DNA of 64,000 bases from Doryteuthis pealeii (GCA_023376005.1 CM042157.1:90578987-90642986); one strand, 5' to 3'; shown: positions 22,335 to 37,261, counted from the stretch's first letter. The notes: generated from the letters alone by a model not told the origin. Program-made: numbers and translations.

Positions 22335-24945
22335 TGAATGTATAATAGCTAAACTGAATCTTTACTTTGTGTTTTGTCAGGTAGCTAAACCGAATCTATA
22401 TCTTTTTGTTAAATTGTATAAAGTAGACATAGGTGAAATACATGCTAAACTAATACCTTTACTTTGTGTCCTGTAGGTTAGCTAAACCAAATCTGATCTT
22501 TTTGTTTAATTGTATAAGAGAACATACTGAAATAATGCTAAACTAAACTTACTTTGGTGTCTGTCAGGTTACTAAACGAAATCTATATTTTTGTTTATTG
22601 TATAAAGTAGACTAGCTGAAATAATGCTAAACAAACCTTACTTTCGTGTCTTGTCAGGTTAGCTAAACCGAATCTATATCTTTTTGTTTAATTGTAAAAG
22701 TAGACATAGCTGAAATAATGCGTAAACTGAACCTTTACTTTGTCGTCTGTCAGGTTAGCTAAACCGAATCTATATCTTTTGTTTAATTGTATAAAGGACA
22801 TAGCTGAAATAATGCCTAAAACTAAACCCTTTACTTTGTGTCTGTCAGGTTAGCTAAACCGAATCTATATCTTTTGTTTAATTGTATAAAGTAGACATAG
22901 CTGAAATAATGCTAAACTGAACCTTTACTTTGTGTCTGTCAGGTTAGCTTAAACCGAATCTATATATTTTTGTTTAATTGTATAAAGTAGACATAGCTGA
23001 AATAATGCTAAACCTGAAACCTTTACTTTGGTCTGTCAGGTAGCTAAACCAAATCTTATATCTTTTTGTTTAATTGTATAAAGTAGACATAGCTGAAATA
23101 ATGCTAAACTGAACTTTACTTTGTGTCTGTTAGGTTAGCTAAACCAAATCTATATCTTTTTGTTTAATTGTATAAAGTAAGACATAGCTGAAATAATGAT
23201 AAACTGAACCTTTACTTTGTTCTGTCAGGTTAGCTAAACAAATTATATCTTTTGTTTAATTGTATAAAGTAGACATAGCTGAAATAATGCTAAACTGAAC
23301 CTTTACTTTGTGTCTGTCAGTTAGCTAAACAAATCTATATCTTTTTTGTTTAATTGTATAAAGTGACATAGCTGAAAATAATGCCTAAACTGAACCTTTA
23401 CTTTGTGTCTGTCAGGTTAGCTAAACCAAATCTATATCTTTTGTTTAATTGTATAAAGTAGACATAGCTGAAATAATGCTAAACTGAACCTTTACTTTGT
23501 GTCTGTCAGGTTAGCTAAACCAAATCTATATCTTTTGTTTAATTGTATAAAGTAGACATAGCTGAAATAATGCTAAACTGACCTTTACTTTGTGTCTGTC
23601 AGGTTAGCTAAACCGAATCTATATCTTTTTGTTTAATTGTATAAAGTAGACATAGCTGAAATAATGCTAAACTAAACCTTTACTTGTGTCCTGTCAGGTT
23701 AGCTAAACCAAATCTATATCTTTTTTGTTTAATTGTAATAAAGTAGACATAGCTGAAATAATGCTAAACTAAACCTTTACTTTGTGTCGTTCAGTTAGCT
23801 AAACCAAATCTATATCTTTTTGTAATTGTATAAATAGACATAGCTGAAATAATGCAAACTGAATCCTTTACTTTGTGTCTGTCAGGTTAGCTAAAACCAA
23901 ATCTATATCTTTTGTTTAATTGTATAAAGTAGACATAGCTGAAATAATCAAAACTAACCTTACTTGTGTCTGTCCGTGTTAGCTAAACCAAATCTATATC
24001 TTTTTTGTTTAATTGTATAAAGTAGACATAGCTTGAAATAATGCAAACTGAACCTTACTTTGTGTCTGTCAGGTTAGCTAAACCGAATCTATATCTTTTT
24101 GTTTAATTGTATAAAGTAGCATAGCTGAAATAATCTAAACTAAACCTTAACTTTGTGTCTGTCAGGTTAGCTAACCGAATCTATATCTTTTTTGTTTAAT
24201 TGTAAAAGTAGACATAGCTGAAATAATGCTAAACTGAACCTTTACTTTGTGTCTGTCAGGTTAGCTAAACCGAATCTATATCTTTTGTTTAATTGTATAA
24301 AGAGACTAGTGTAACTAATGCTAAACTAAACCTTTATTTGTGTTGTAGTTAGCTAAACCAATCTATATCTTTTGTTTAATTGTATAAGTAGCAATAGCTG
24401 AAATAATGCTAAACTAACTTTACTTTGTGTCTGTCAGTTAGCTAACCAAATCTATATCTTTTTGTTTAATTGTAATAAGTAGACATAGCTGAAATAATGC
24501 TAAACTGAACCTTTACTTTGTGTCTGTCAGGTTAGCTAAACCGAATCTAATATCTTTTTGTTTAATTGTATAAGTAGACATAGCTGAAATATGCTAAACT
24601 GAACCTTTACTTTGTGTCTGTCAGGTTAGCTACACGAATCTATATCTTTTGTTTAAATTGTATAAAGTAAGACATAGCTGAAATAATGCTAAACTGAACC
24701 TTTACTTTGTGTCTGTCAGGTTAGCTAAACCATATCTATATCTTTTTGTTAATGTATAAAGTAGACATGCTGAAATAATGCTAACTGAACCTTTTACTTT
24801 GTGTCTGTCAGTAGCTAAACCAAATCTTATCTTTTGTTTAATTGTATAAAGTAGCATATAGCTGAAATAATGCTAAACTGAACCTTTACTTTGTGTCTGT
24901 CAGATTAGCTAAACTGATTTTATCTTGTTTAATTGTATAAAGTTG
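22335..24945. repeat. 95-bp satellite array, inverted noisy copy
   Basis: Reverse complement of the left-arm array with similar total length. Almost every unit carries one or more indels. This contrasts with the uniform units at 12.0-13.8 kb and is a direct gauge of local base quality. Confidence 0.95.
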
Positions 24946-25800
24946 TTTCAAAATGTTAATTAAGAAATATTGAATATCTTTTTTTTTCTTTACTTTTTTT
25001 TTTAATTAGATGGTTGATCTTTCTTTGGCATAAATCTGTTGGATCTAATTAAAAAAAAAAGAAAAAAGTTCAATTGTTAACTTAAAGTTGATAATTTCAA
25101 TAAAAGTTTGGTTTGGAAATGTCACCAGTTTTCAATTCTCAAAATCCTATGTGACCATCTTTTTAAACAATCACTTCAGATACTTTAAAAGGTCTTCTCA
25201 AAATAAAGGTTCTCTTAGTAATGCTGATAAGTTTCTTTCACATTATTCTACTAAGGTCTTGCTTTTATGACAAATAAACCATATTTTCTATACCCTTCAC
25301 AACTAACATTGGGCAATTTTTAATGAATCCTTTCAACTGTAGACTCAATTCTATAAATAGGTAATGTTTAGCCTTTTCTTGTGTCACTATTAAAAGTAAT
25401 TGTATTACATTTTTGTAAAAATTTGATGTATTAATATTTTCAGATATTCATTTAAATAAGGAATGATTTTATAATGTTGCATTTTTAAATTTTTCATTCA
25501 TATAAATTGACTTTATTCCAAATTATTTCTTTGTTAACTATTTAAAATATTTGAATTAATTCTCTTTTTTTTTTTTTTTTTACATAAAATAACTTTATTT
25601 CATCGGATATTTTAGAACAATTTTGATGCATAAAAAAAGTTATTCAATTGTTTTTATCTAAAAAAAAAAAAAAATAAAAATGTTTTTGTAAGTTTTTAAA
25701 AAGTTTGTTTAAAGGAAATAATCTATAATATTTGATTTCTAAAATTCTTAGTTTTCCGTCTGAGAAGAATTATTTTTGATTTTCCTTTTTTTTCTCTCAG

Positions 25801-25891
25801 TTCGTGGTAATGAAATGGCACAAGTGGGTCATTATAATGCAGCTATAGATCTTTTTACTGAAGCAATACGACTTGATCCTACCTGATTTGG
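25801..25891 (+). pseudogene. Right-arm copy of the first TPR exon
   Basis: It is nearly identical to 10960-11050 reversed and is open for almost its whole length. Near the donor an inserted C and a lost base turn ACTGATTTTCG into ACCTGATTTG, shifting the frame at the end. The splice signals CTCTCAG and GTAAGC are preserved. It is a duplicate of the same exon in the inverted repeat, not a separate gene. Confidence 0.8.
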
Positions 25892-26048
25892 TAAGCATAT
25901 GAACACGCACTAATTTGCCTATTTTACATACATTTATAATAAATGATGTACTGTTTTTAAAACCTGGAGATAATTGAGATTCAAAATGCTGCTTTTTTAT
26001 ATTATGAGTAAAATTATTTGTCATGTTTTAAATTGTTGTAATAGAAAT

Positions 26049-26094
<46 letters not shown>

Positions 26095-26380
26095 CTATAT
26101 ACAGAAGAGGCTATATTCTTTGCTGCCTCCTCCAAGCTATGGCATTTGTAATTAACAAACAAGTTAAGGCAGATTATTACTAATAGGTAGTCAGTTCAAT
26201 CCTCAATAACACACCATACTTGTCGAACATGTGCCAGACGAAGCTAAGTTGAAATATTTTATTTTATCATAAAATTCTTCTTTTGGTAAAATTTTATTCT
26301 GGCATTTAAACTTTGGTTTTAAATTCAATATTGTTTTTTTTTTTATTTCACCTGTTTATATTTACCTGTTATATTTTCAG

Positions 26381-26432
26381 TTTTTTTGGAAACCGGTCTT
26401 ACTGCTATGAGAGAATACAACAATATGATAAC
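26381..26432 (+). pseudogene. Right-arm copy of the short TPR exon
   Basis: It encodes the same FFGNRSYCYERIQQYD run after TTTTCAG. An extra C before GTAACT makes it 52 bp rather than 51 bp, breaking the phase with the next exon. Confidence 0.8.
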
Positions 26433-27842
26433 GTAACTACGGGTTGTTTTTTGTTTATTTTTGTTTTGTTTTTTTGTAATTGTAATAATACAAATACCAT
26501 TCCTTTTTTATTCTTTGGATACAATAAAGTTTTTCTTATGATATATATTTTTCTGACTTTTGAAAATATCTTTAAAATAAGTTAATTTAATATTTGAATC
26601 ATATTTTATTTATTTAGAGTGTTATTTAGTACAATTTCTGCTTTTATAACTACAAACATCTATATTGTTGCTAACTTTGGTTTGATTTGTCCAGAACTTT
26701 ATATTTGGCATTTAAAACATTGAAATTTAAACATATGTTAATTGTGCAATAAACATTTTTAAATCCAAATTATTGTATAACTGAATTGGTGTATAACCAA
26801 TTTCTTCATTAATAAAATAAGTCCTGCTGTTATATTGTTAACGAAATTGCCATATCAAAAGTTTATTCCTTTTTTAAATTAAAAAAACAATATATACATA
26901 CTTTGGATTATTTGAAAAAAAAACTACCAAAATAATAAACTAATGATTTGTTATTGTATTAATGCATAACATAATTTATTTTCTACAATATTGGGCTTGG
27001 AAGAATTCCAAAACTTCTCAATACAATTGTTTGTTTGTTTTTTGTTTGTTTTTTCTTTTAATGTAGAAAACAATTTTGATTGAACAGAATAATGTTAATC
27101 AAAAGTTTATCCATCAATTTCTCATCTTTTATGTTCAAGCTGATAGAATGTTTTCTGGAACATATAGTCATAATTAGATTTTGAAGACAACAATGGCTCC
27201 CACTTTAGCACTACTTATAATACTTGTGATAATTGGAAGTGACTGAATGAGGCCGAGGTGTTTCATAATAACATTCTCTTTATAAATTCCAATTCATCAT
27301 CCAACACAATGCCATTCTTATCAATTTTGAAATGTAAGATTTATGGGGACAATACTGTTAAGTTCAATACTCCAATTAATGTAGATATGGGTTGTAGAAT
27401 TGTTTTTAAATAATTTATATCAAGTTATTTTGGGAGGCAAAATGTATGCTTGTGTAAAAAGCAAATCGGCAAGAAATAGAAGAAAATTTAGAAACCAGAG
27501 AAATGGTTCTGAGTTTAAATATTTTATTTCATCTTCTATGAAAGTATTAATATAGCATTTTTTTTCTAACTTTCATGAAGCAATGAAATACGTAGATCAT
27601 TGTTTGAATAATTATAATGGCACTCTCTACAACATTCTTTTTTCAATATACATAAACATATTGATATCATTGTTGAAGTTAAAAAGATATATTTAAAAAG
27701 AAAAGAAAATCATTAAAAAAAGAGTTAATTGAATCCAAATAAGCTTGGGATAATAATTATATTGTACAAAAATAAAATGTTCAGTATTTTGTTTGTAAAA
27801 CTCCTCTTTGTATTTGTTTTTTTTTTTTTTTTTATTTTGCAG

Positions 27843-27940
27843 AGGCTTTAAAAAGACGCTGAAAAAATCTATACAATATTCGCCAGAAGTTGGCCAAAAG
27901 GTTATTTTAGAAAAGGCATGAGCATTAGTCAGGACAGAAG
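27843..27940 (+). pseudogene. Right-arm copy of the third TPR exon
   Basis: Matches 8893-8983 reversed, with about seven added bases scattered through the exon (for example AAAAAGACG for AAAAGACG, and CCAGAAGTTGG for CCAAATTGG). The donor reads GTATAT instead of GTAAGT. The reading frame is lost. Confidence 0.8.
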
Positions 27941-29089
27941 GTATATCATCCACCTTTTTTTAGATTTTTTATTTTCCTATTATTTTTCTGTGAAAGATTT
28001 AATATCAGAAATTTCTCTTTTCTAAGTTAATGTAGTGAATTAATATTCTAATGTCTATGATAAATAGAGCTTCAATCAAGTTCAGTAAATTTCTTCAAAC
28101 TGTACATCTTCAGATAACTTGATAATGGGTTTTCCCTTAGACTCTCTATAAGAGGAAGAAGTTAATCTAACTTTTATTTCAGTATAACGAGTACAATGCG
28201 CTGACTGCTACTTCAAACCAACATATAACTCTACACAAAAACTTGGTACCTCAGATACCATCAAACCCTGATTAAGGGAACTATAGAATAAACCGACTAA
28301 TACCCCACCGCCACAAAAAAAAATGAGGGACAAAAGAAATCAAGACATGTCCTGATATCTAAAGTGTTGCCATCTTTCTGCATCGAAGACTTGTCACGGG
28401 GGTAGTGAGGTTATGTGAACAAGTCTGACCTGGCTTCAGAACTCTGTGCTGGGGTATGGCTCTAGTTAGAGTCACGTATGGGTATGAGCACTGGTTCAAG
28501 ATGATTAGATATGAGGGGAGATGATGCTATGACGAAGCCGTATACGGTGCACTTGGTGATGTATGGGGCAATCACCAAGATTATTATTCTAGGTATATCT
28601 ATTAATCACGAGGTCAGATAGAACCATATTCTCAAATGATCTAGTTTAACTGAAATTAGACAACAATACTGTTGTGTGATAACTGAATTAATTGATATAA
28701 GCATAATATAGTCGATTATCTGAAATTTCTAACAAAACTGAGTGCATGTTTATATAAGAATTATAAATGGCAATATCACCGATCTAATTAACCTTCCAAC
28801 CCACATAGCACTTGCTTTCAACGAAGCTCACTCCACCCTCTTTTAAACAATCAACAACCCAAATCACAGATAACAATCACAATACAAAAGGTGTTTCTTA
28901 AGACTACGAAATGCATATTGTAAATTCCATAAGTATAGTGTACAAGTTTTAGTATTTTAGGTGGCATTATGAGATAGTTAAGCTTAATGATGCCAAAAAA
29001 CAATATTTTGTCTTGTAGTTTTATAATGTTAGATTAAACATCAGACCGCTGACGTGTGTATTTTTATCAAGAAAGTAAGAAAATTGGGT

Positions 29090-29405
29090 TTATTATGATC
29101 CTATAACCCAACAAGGGGAACACTCTCTGGAATGATAAATTATTTATTTATTTCCCATTAAACCAACCTATACATCCAAAAAGGGGAATCCACTCTTTGA
29201 CTGATAAATTATTTATTTATTTTCCCATTAACTAACCGCTAACATCCAACCCTAAGGGGAACCACTTGACTGATAAATTATTTATTTATTTTCCCATTAA
29301 CTAACCCTACCCCATCTCTTTTTTCCTAGTGATGACAATAGAATAATAAATAATTTATCAGTCAGAGGAGGATTCCCCTTGTTTATTTAGACTTATAAGG
29401 AAATG
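29090..29405. mobile_element. MITE family A copies in the right arm (first of several)
   Basis: Reverse complement of the triplicated copy at 7566-7880. Further right-arm copies lie at about 19104-19290, 31190-31385, 32145-32320 and 34345-34515. All are indel-damaged versions of left-arm elements. Confidence 0.8.
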
Positions 29406-30205
29406 AAACACACTACACAATGAAGCTATGCTGTTAGTACTTTATAATTCAGTATATATGTGAAGAGTTTATTTCCATTTGTTATGTTTTGATAATTTTA
29501 CTTTATTCGAGCCTGTTGTAAATTAGTCCATGTTAAAAGTGTGTGAAAGGTACGTAAAGCAAACAATTTTTTAGACTTTATTATTCCAATTTGCAGGTAT
29601 CATTAGGTGATACAAAGGAAAACTAAAATTAATTAATGAAATCAAATGTAGTTTAACGCAACTTTCTTGTTTCCGTAGAATCCTGTCAATGGAATACATA
29701 AGGTTAAAACAAAGGTTCCTTTATTTACACTTTACATATAACTTAAATAAACAATAACTTATAAAAATGTATAATATACATTACCATAGTTTTTATTAGG
29801 AAAAATTCAAAGAATTTTCGGAAATAGAAAGTGCAAATAAGAATGTCATAAGTATTTACAAAAACTTTATTTTTGCTTTTTAATTGATTGTACATATATC
29901 TATTAAATTGTCAAAAAAAGAAAAGTTTTAAGTATTAATTTAAGAGATTTTAAATCTTTGTGTCTTTAAATAGTTTTTTTTTTTTTTTATTTGTTTAAAA
30001 ATCTTATTTTGTGGGTACAACATCGATTTTTCACTGGATTATTAAGAATATAGAATCTTTAGAATTCAATGTGAACTAAAAAATTTTGAACTAAGTCCAT
30101 TTTTAAACTGGCTAAAAAAGAATCAATGTCCTTTTCTCAGTGTGACCTCATACATCCTTTTATTTTTTAAAATTTGATTAGTTGTAAAGTCTAATTATAT
30201 ATTTC

Positions 30206-30320
30206 AAAATTATATTAACCAAGCCTAAACAAGCTTTCGTTTACAAGTAGTGTCGTTTAGATTAAAAATTGTGAAGATGCCAAACAAAACTGCTTGAGAT
30301 GTGGCTTATCAAACTAAACA
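30206..30320 (+). pseudogene. Right-arm copy of the TPR-capping exon
   Basis: It is recognisable by CAAGCTTTCGTTTACAAGTA and AATTGTGAAGATGCCAAAC. The 5' part is badly corrupted and the donor has become TAAGTT. It corresponds to 6674-6778. Confidence 0.75.
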
Positions 30321-33300
30321 TAAGTTATACTTTTATTTCTCCATTTAATTGTTTGTTCTCTTGTGACTCTTAATGTAAATCTCGATGGTATCTAACAAGG
30401 ATGCCGCCTGGTGTTTTGAATAATATTCTGAACCGCACCATGTACAAAACAGTAAGCTGTATGGCCACTCTCCCATCTGACAAAAGATCGTAGAATGCGG
30501 ATGAAGTAAGGATGAAGCATTTTGGCTGCACACAAAAACTCTTCGATTCACCAGCTCTGTGCTGTACATCTGGACTGTCATCCTATGAGGAGCTTACCAA
30601 AGAAGGCCGATATGGATCAGATGGCGAGAGTGAGAGAGAGAGAGTTAGGGAATTGTTTGTGCGTAGATGCCATGATGAGAGCAATAAATATATATATATA
30701 TATATAATATATATAGTAACTACTAGACACCATTGTTTCTAAGGTATTCACCTCTTCATAGTGCTTTATACCATTTTTTTAAGCAGCTCTTGCCGGTTCG
30801 GGACTCGAACTGAACTTATGCTTGCCAATCTCGTTACCATACGGCCACACGTCATGCTGCCAAATAAAGCAGGTATTAATTGCTACATTCTATACTGGAA
30901 ATGAACTCACCTAGTAGTCTCACAACCTTGTATAAGCAACATCTGAGTATTACTGAAACGCGCTAATAACGGTGAATTTTTGCAATTAAAGTCCTTCTAA
31001 ATAAGTCTTCAACGCCGATAATTGGGAGTGTATAACTGAGTAACTCAACAGACACGTGGAAATTTCGAGGTATCACCTCGTCCTCAGTGCAAGTTATACC
31101 ATTTTTTAAAATTTATATATATAATATATAATATATATAGTTATATATGCTCATATATGTATTTTTTGTCTCTTAACCACTTACAATTCGCGGTTAATTC
31201 CTGTATAGGTCTATGACATGATCAAAGGCGGGAACCACTGCTTGACTGATAAATTATATTTATTTTCCATAAACTAACCAACCCAGTACTTCTTTTTTCC
31301 TAGTTAGATCATCAATAAATAAATAAAATATTTATCCAGTCAAGAATTGGTTACTCTTTGATCATGTTAGACTTATAGGAAATAACTATGCAATTCTATA
31401 ATTCTCCTAAGCTTATTTATTCATAAAAATCTAGTGTGATTTTCCAGTAACATATATTATTGTCACATATGTACGATTAATTTGTATGAGTGCAGCCATT
31501 ATCTTCATTCTATAGACTAAATGCATATCATATTGTTGATAAATTATTTTGCTATTCAACATCAACACAACTAAATAAACTTTGATCTATCTGATTCTTT
31601 TAAGGTTTCCTGACTTTGTTCACATTACCTTTCTGACTTTGGTTCAACATTAACGGCTTTTATTCAAATTAGACTGGATTTGATTTTAAGTTGTAATATT
31701 CATTTTGCTTGAACTTGAATAAGTCAGTCCCAGTTTTCAAATTAAATTGATATTATTTAGTCAGCATAAAAGACTGATTCTTTAACTTTAATTAATATTA
31801 AAGTACAATAATTAGAGGCAGTCCATTTGCGGAACTGGTTATTGTCATAGAGAAGTGGACTCCGGCTACTTCGAGTCAAAATCCTGAACGAGGTTATTTG
31901 CAATTTCACATAGTGCTAAGGACAAGGTATAAATCTCAATTATTCTCCTACAGTATGTGCTAAATTGTATAGGCAGCACTGGGCTCCTTAACCTGTTAGT
32001 ACAAACTGGTGTAGCGAGAAATACAATCTGATCAAACTCGCTCCACAGACCTTGAAAGGGAGAGCTCTCTCCCAAGTCAACACTCATCCAGCTCAAGAAA
32101 AACTGTATCAATGATAGTGGCCTAGACCCAAATCAAGGGTTTTATTTCCTATAACTCCAACATACACACCCAGGGGACCACTCTGATTGACTGATATTTA
32201 TTTATATTATTTATCTATGATCTACAGGAACACCACAAAGAAACATAGTTAGTTTAGAGTTAGGGTTATTTATGGAAATATAGAATGATCAGTTACTCTC
32301 TGACCAGCTGACAATGAATATCAATACTACATTAAACGCATATTTTATTGCATTCTTTTTAAATTTTTTAAATTTATTTTTTAAAAATCATATATTTTTT
32401 CACAAAATGAGTAAATATGATAATCAAATTGAATGCTGTTTGTATTTTTAGCACTGATGCATATTGTGAAAATGTTTCTGTTTTAATTGCTAATTTTTAT
32501 GTTCAAATATTCAAAAGGTAATCTATTGAATGTAATTTATCGAGAATAATTGGCGCCACAACTGTCAAAATAGGAAATAAAATCTTTGAAAACAATCTTC
32601 AATTGAAATCTCTTTCTATAAGGAAATTGTATTGAATTATCTTTATTAACTCAACTACCTTTAGATGAAAGCATTCTCAAATTATTGAAATAGTAGACAG
32701 TACTAGACAAACATGATCCGTGTGGTCACCTTAGGCTCTAGGTAGATCAAACGAGATTTAGGGAAAAGGGATTACAAGCGAATAAAGTTTTTTTAAAGAT
32801 TAAATACTTGCCTGGAACGAAACCTTAAACATTTTATAGAGCTTTCCAAAGATGGAAATGTCTTTAGCTCAATTTTAAGCTACGTTGCTGGTTTGATCTC
32901 AACATGGAAATACATTTCAAATCCTCCAGCTCTCTCTCTTCTCTACTTCAGAAAAACTAACATTATACAAACGAGCATAGTTAATGAGATACATAGAGGG
33001 AAGAAATGATAGACAGAGTAAAGTAAAAGTAGTCTGTTTTGATTAATGCAATTCCGACTAAGTAGAACCCATTAAAACTGATTTTTTTTCCAACTATTCA
33101 ATCTTAAAAGTAATGGAATAATTTAAGCAAAAGTTGATAACTCAGCTTTAGTATAATAATAGATTCACAGGATTGTTTAATCATACATTATCATTTGCTT
33201 ATCATATCAAACATTATCATTTGCTTTAATACATATCAAAACATATCATTTGCTTAATCAATATCAAACAGTTATCATTTGCTTTAACATATCAACATTT

Positions 33301-34758
33301 CATTTGTTTGTTATCGCATATCAAAAACATTATCATTGCATATTATCATATCCAAACATTTCATTGCTTTAAATCTAATAAACATTAATCATTTGCTTAA
33401 TCATACTCAAACATTATCATTGTTTTTATCATATCAACATTACAATTGTATTATATAAGTATATACTATCATTTTTTATTATATTCCCTGCATTCTTTGG
33501 CTTATAGAAATAATAAATCTTGATTTTGTTTTCAACATAATCACTAGAAAAGTTATATTGCTTTCTTTTGCAATAAATTGTTAGATACCCGTTATTCGGT
33601 ATATACCATGGCAAGCAGCACAGAAGAGAGAGAAATGATGAGGAGGGGTATCATTACCTGCTATTCTCTGTCTACTTCGTCATCCACAGTTGCTTATTTG
33701 TGGCCCCCATTTCTTCAGGGCTGCTTCTTGGGCTGATCCTGTGGGTTTTTTTCTTCTTTCTTGTTCGGGTGGTCTATCCTGTTTTAATGAATTAACAAGA
33801 CTGTTGTTTTTCTTTAAGTCTTTATTAACAACCCCAGCACAAAACCGTGTGGTGAGCAACAACATTTTGGTGAGACAGACTGTCGCATCCGCTCACTCTG
33901 GATCTTTTAGCTGCAACTAACAATAACAACTCATAAATTGCTCACACCTTCCACACTCGCACGCTCCGGAAAGGGCCTACCCTGTCAATCTGCGAGGTAA
34001 TTTTTCCACTCAACTCGTTATATTGAATCTAACGAACTCTGATCCAAAATTTATCTAACTAGCTCAGTCGGTAGAGTCGTTCGGCTAGGAATCACAAGGT
34101 TTTGGTCGATACTGGCCCTCGCCAACTCAGCGAATGAGTAAGCACCAGGGGTCTGTGCGGTAAGTGAGACTGATGGGATGGTGTGCGCTCCACCTAGATG
34201 CTAAAATATCGAACTTGGTCTAGCGCTAGTGAAAAGGTGGATAGATGTCCCATGCTGTCTGGCTGAATTACCCACTAGGCCCGCCACGCGACTTTACAAG
34301 TACTTACATAATTCATAACTACTATGAATTATGTAACAAAATTGTTATTTCCTATAAGTCTAACATACAACAAGGAACCATCTCTGACGCATAAATACCT
34401 ATTCCTTTCCCATTAAACTAACCTAACCATCTTCTTTTTTCCTAGTAGATCAATAAATAATTTATCAGTCAAAAGTTGGTTCCCCTTTGTTTATGTTAGC
34501 TTATACTGAATACCAAATACACAATAAGCTATGCTGTTTAGTACTTTATAATCGATATATATGTGAAAGTTTACTTTACATTCTGTTGTTTATGTGTTTT
34601 GATATGTTACTTATTCTGACACTTGTTTGTAATTAGTCCATGTTAAAAGTGTTGGTCAGGTAACCTAAGCCAACTTTTTTAGAACTTTATTTTCAATGCA
34701 GGATCATTGGGGAACAAGAAAATAAAATTTAACTTTGTTTTTCTGTCTTTCTTAATAG

Positions 34759-34845
34759 GAAATGGGTTTTACAAAATCAACAAGCAGAAGCTGCAATAAA
34801 TCAACATGGAACGTAACAATCAGCTTAGATCACTTTTAGTCTGTG
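34759..34845 (+). pseudogene. Right-arm copy of the UBA exon
   Basis: It starts after TTAATAG exactly like 2299 reversed and opens as EMGFTKS. It then carries one inserted A and several single-base losses (GAACGTAACAATCAGCTTAG). The donor GTGAGT is kept. Exon length is 87 bp against 91 bp in the intact copy. Confidence 0.82.
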
Positions 34846-37261
34846 GTGAGTTCTTATTTTAATATCATTTTCTATTTAGGCTTTTCTATGGAAGTAAAAT
34901 GAGGATCAATCTGACAGTATGGAAAATGTAGTAAACAAAATGTCCAAAGGCATGAATATTTATCTTGATACATAGTTGCACTATAAGTTTGGTCTTTTGT
35001 GAACTTCTTCAGGACCGTGTAGATTCTTCGTGTAGGAGACAGTGAAAAAATCAAAGCCTCTACGACAGATATATAGGTCAGCATTACTATCCAGAAATAT
35101 ATCATATTTGGAACAATTATGTGTTTTTCCTACAACTTTAATCATCATAACTATATGTGTGTGTATATGTATTACATATTAATTTTTATGATATTCCCTG
35201 TTGTCAATCTGCAGAGAGGTAAATCCCTCCCAAGGAAACACCTATTGGCCATGAGTGGCAACCCGTATGCCTGAGGATGGGATTGGTGGCTGAGGAGTCC
35301 TTGACCAGGTACTAATGGTTAGTGACCTGTAATACTCATTCAGCTCTACTTGGGCTACACAGGTGGTGGAGAGGCTTGATCTGATTAATTGGCTGGATCT
35401 ATGAGCCCTAGCACCTATGAGGATTAAATACACTATATTCTCAATTGCTCTATGGCACAATACCCATGTCTTCTATGTTAAAGATTAAAAAGGCATTGTT
35501 TAACGGTTCAACCACCCAGTTTATGAAATACATGTGAAGATATTTTAAATTCATTTTTAATGCATTATGAATTGATGAATAATTATTTCTCAGTTATCAA
35601 TGAACATGAAAGTTTAACTGAAAATTAATTTCTACATTTATGAACCAATCAAATGAATATTTACCTAAAACATTTTGCTCACATTCTATATATAAAAGGG
35701 TGGAGGAGGAGTCCCGTTGCATAGTGGGAACATTGTTGGGCTAAAACATAGAAGTTAAGCAAGTTGAACTCTGAAGTCATGCTATTTGTTCACTTCTAAG
35801 ATTAATACTCTTGGGAAAGTTGAACTCCTCATCTCCCCAGCTATGGGTAGTATCACTCGCTTACTACCAAATGGATTTGGTATTAGATAACCATAAGGGT
35901 TATATGCATTAGACAAGAAAACAGACCAACCAACCAAATTGTCTAACTTTTGTCCTCATCCTCTAACAATTCATTTAAATACAAAAACAAATTTACCTAA
36001 ACTCATTTACTTACCCAATCATATATACAAACAAAATATGATCTGTCATTAAATAATCACCAGAGTTCATATGCCATAAACACAGCCAAACCAACATCAT
36101 TATGATGAAACCCACCTCCTGATTGCCTGAAAATTTGAGATGGATGGGGTAATAGATTGTCACATTTCGTTAATAAATTAATAAATAAATAAAAACAACT
36201 TACATACTTTTGTCAATAGAAGTTAAGAAATAGACAAGCTTTTCCCATTACAATTACAATACAAATTATTTTTTTTTTTTTTCAAATTTGCTTTAACTTC
36301 AACTTTTTTATATTCACTAACATTATCATATCTAATTTTTCAAAAAAGAAAATTTCAGAGCTCTTGATGCTAATTTTCTTATATGTATCTAATATATATA
36401 ACTACTATATATATATGTTTTGTAATTTGCTCAAAGCATAATTGTGTTCTATATTGGTTTGGTGCGTGGTTATAAAGGCAATCCAATGCAATAGAAAGAA
36501 AAAAGAATGTACTATGGGTTGAATTTTTTAAACTCTGTTATCTTAATATTTTGCAGATAAAAATCTCTCTACAGAAGATCTCCGGAACTGAAGTTGTTGC
36601 TAGTGCTGTCTGTGTGTGTAGGGGGGGGGTGTTTGTTTATGTTTGTGTTTTGTGCGTGTGAACCTGTTCAGTTTTGATTAAATTCCAGAATCTGCTGCCC
36701 TCTGAGCATAAGTTTTTTGTGTTACTAACAGGACACTGAATTCTTTTTTATTTATTTATTTATTTATATATATATATATTTTTTTGGTACACATTATATA
36801 TATATATATAAATATATAATGTGTGTGTGTAGCACATAGAACTAAAACTATAAATATCAACTAATTTGAAATCTTCTGCAATAGCATAAGCACACAGGTC
36901 ACATTAAATAACACATAAATAAAATATTTTTGTTACATTAATTTTTCTAGTTGTGAATTTATGCTTTAAAATGCACAATAGTGGGTTAATATGTGTTGTT
37001 GGGGGAGGAATAATAGAACTCTGTTGTAAACTAGTAGAAACTAGTGAAAACATTGAAGCCCTGCAAGTTGCATATGTCTTCAGTGAATACGATGATTTTA
37101 CTCTTAATTAAAGATAAATTTAATGATTATATAAGATTATCCTGATGAAAATAGATGAGTATTTTAACAAAATTTCAATGAGACGTAGCATTAGTTTATC
37201 ACGAAATAGAAGTATCTCATGATTTTGGTAATACTAAATATATTGAAAGTGACTGATTACT

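Larger units (their letters stand above)
18566..36953 (-). repeat. Right arm of giant inverted repeat (error-rich copy)
   Basis: This is the reverse complement of the left arm. It is saturated with one-base insertions and deletions and short drop-outs, including at non-homopolymer positions in exons that are intact in the left arm. Every feature of the left arm recurs here in reverse order. Plus-strand exons of the TPR gene continue beyond 36953 into RRM exons absent from the left arm. The copied sequence therefore probably extends to 48301, with its partner outside the window to the left. Confidence 0.92.

Noticed and set aside
18566..36953. A second, paralogous TPR-UBA gene
   Set aside because: The noise is indel-type and equally dense in introns, satellites and exons. 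The collinear inverted copy of everything else points to duplicated reading of one locus.
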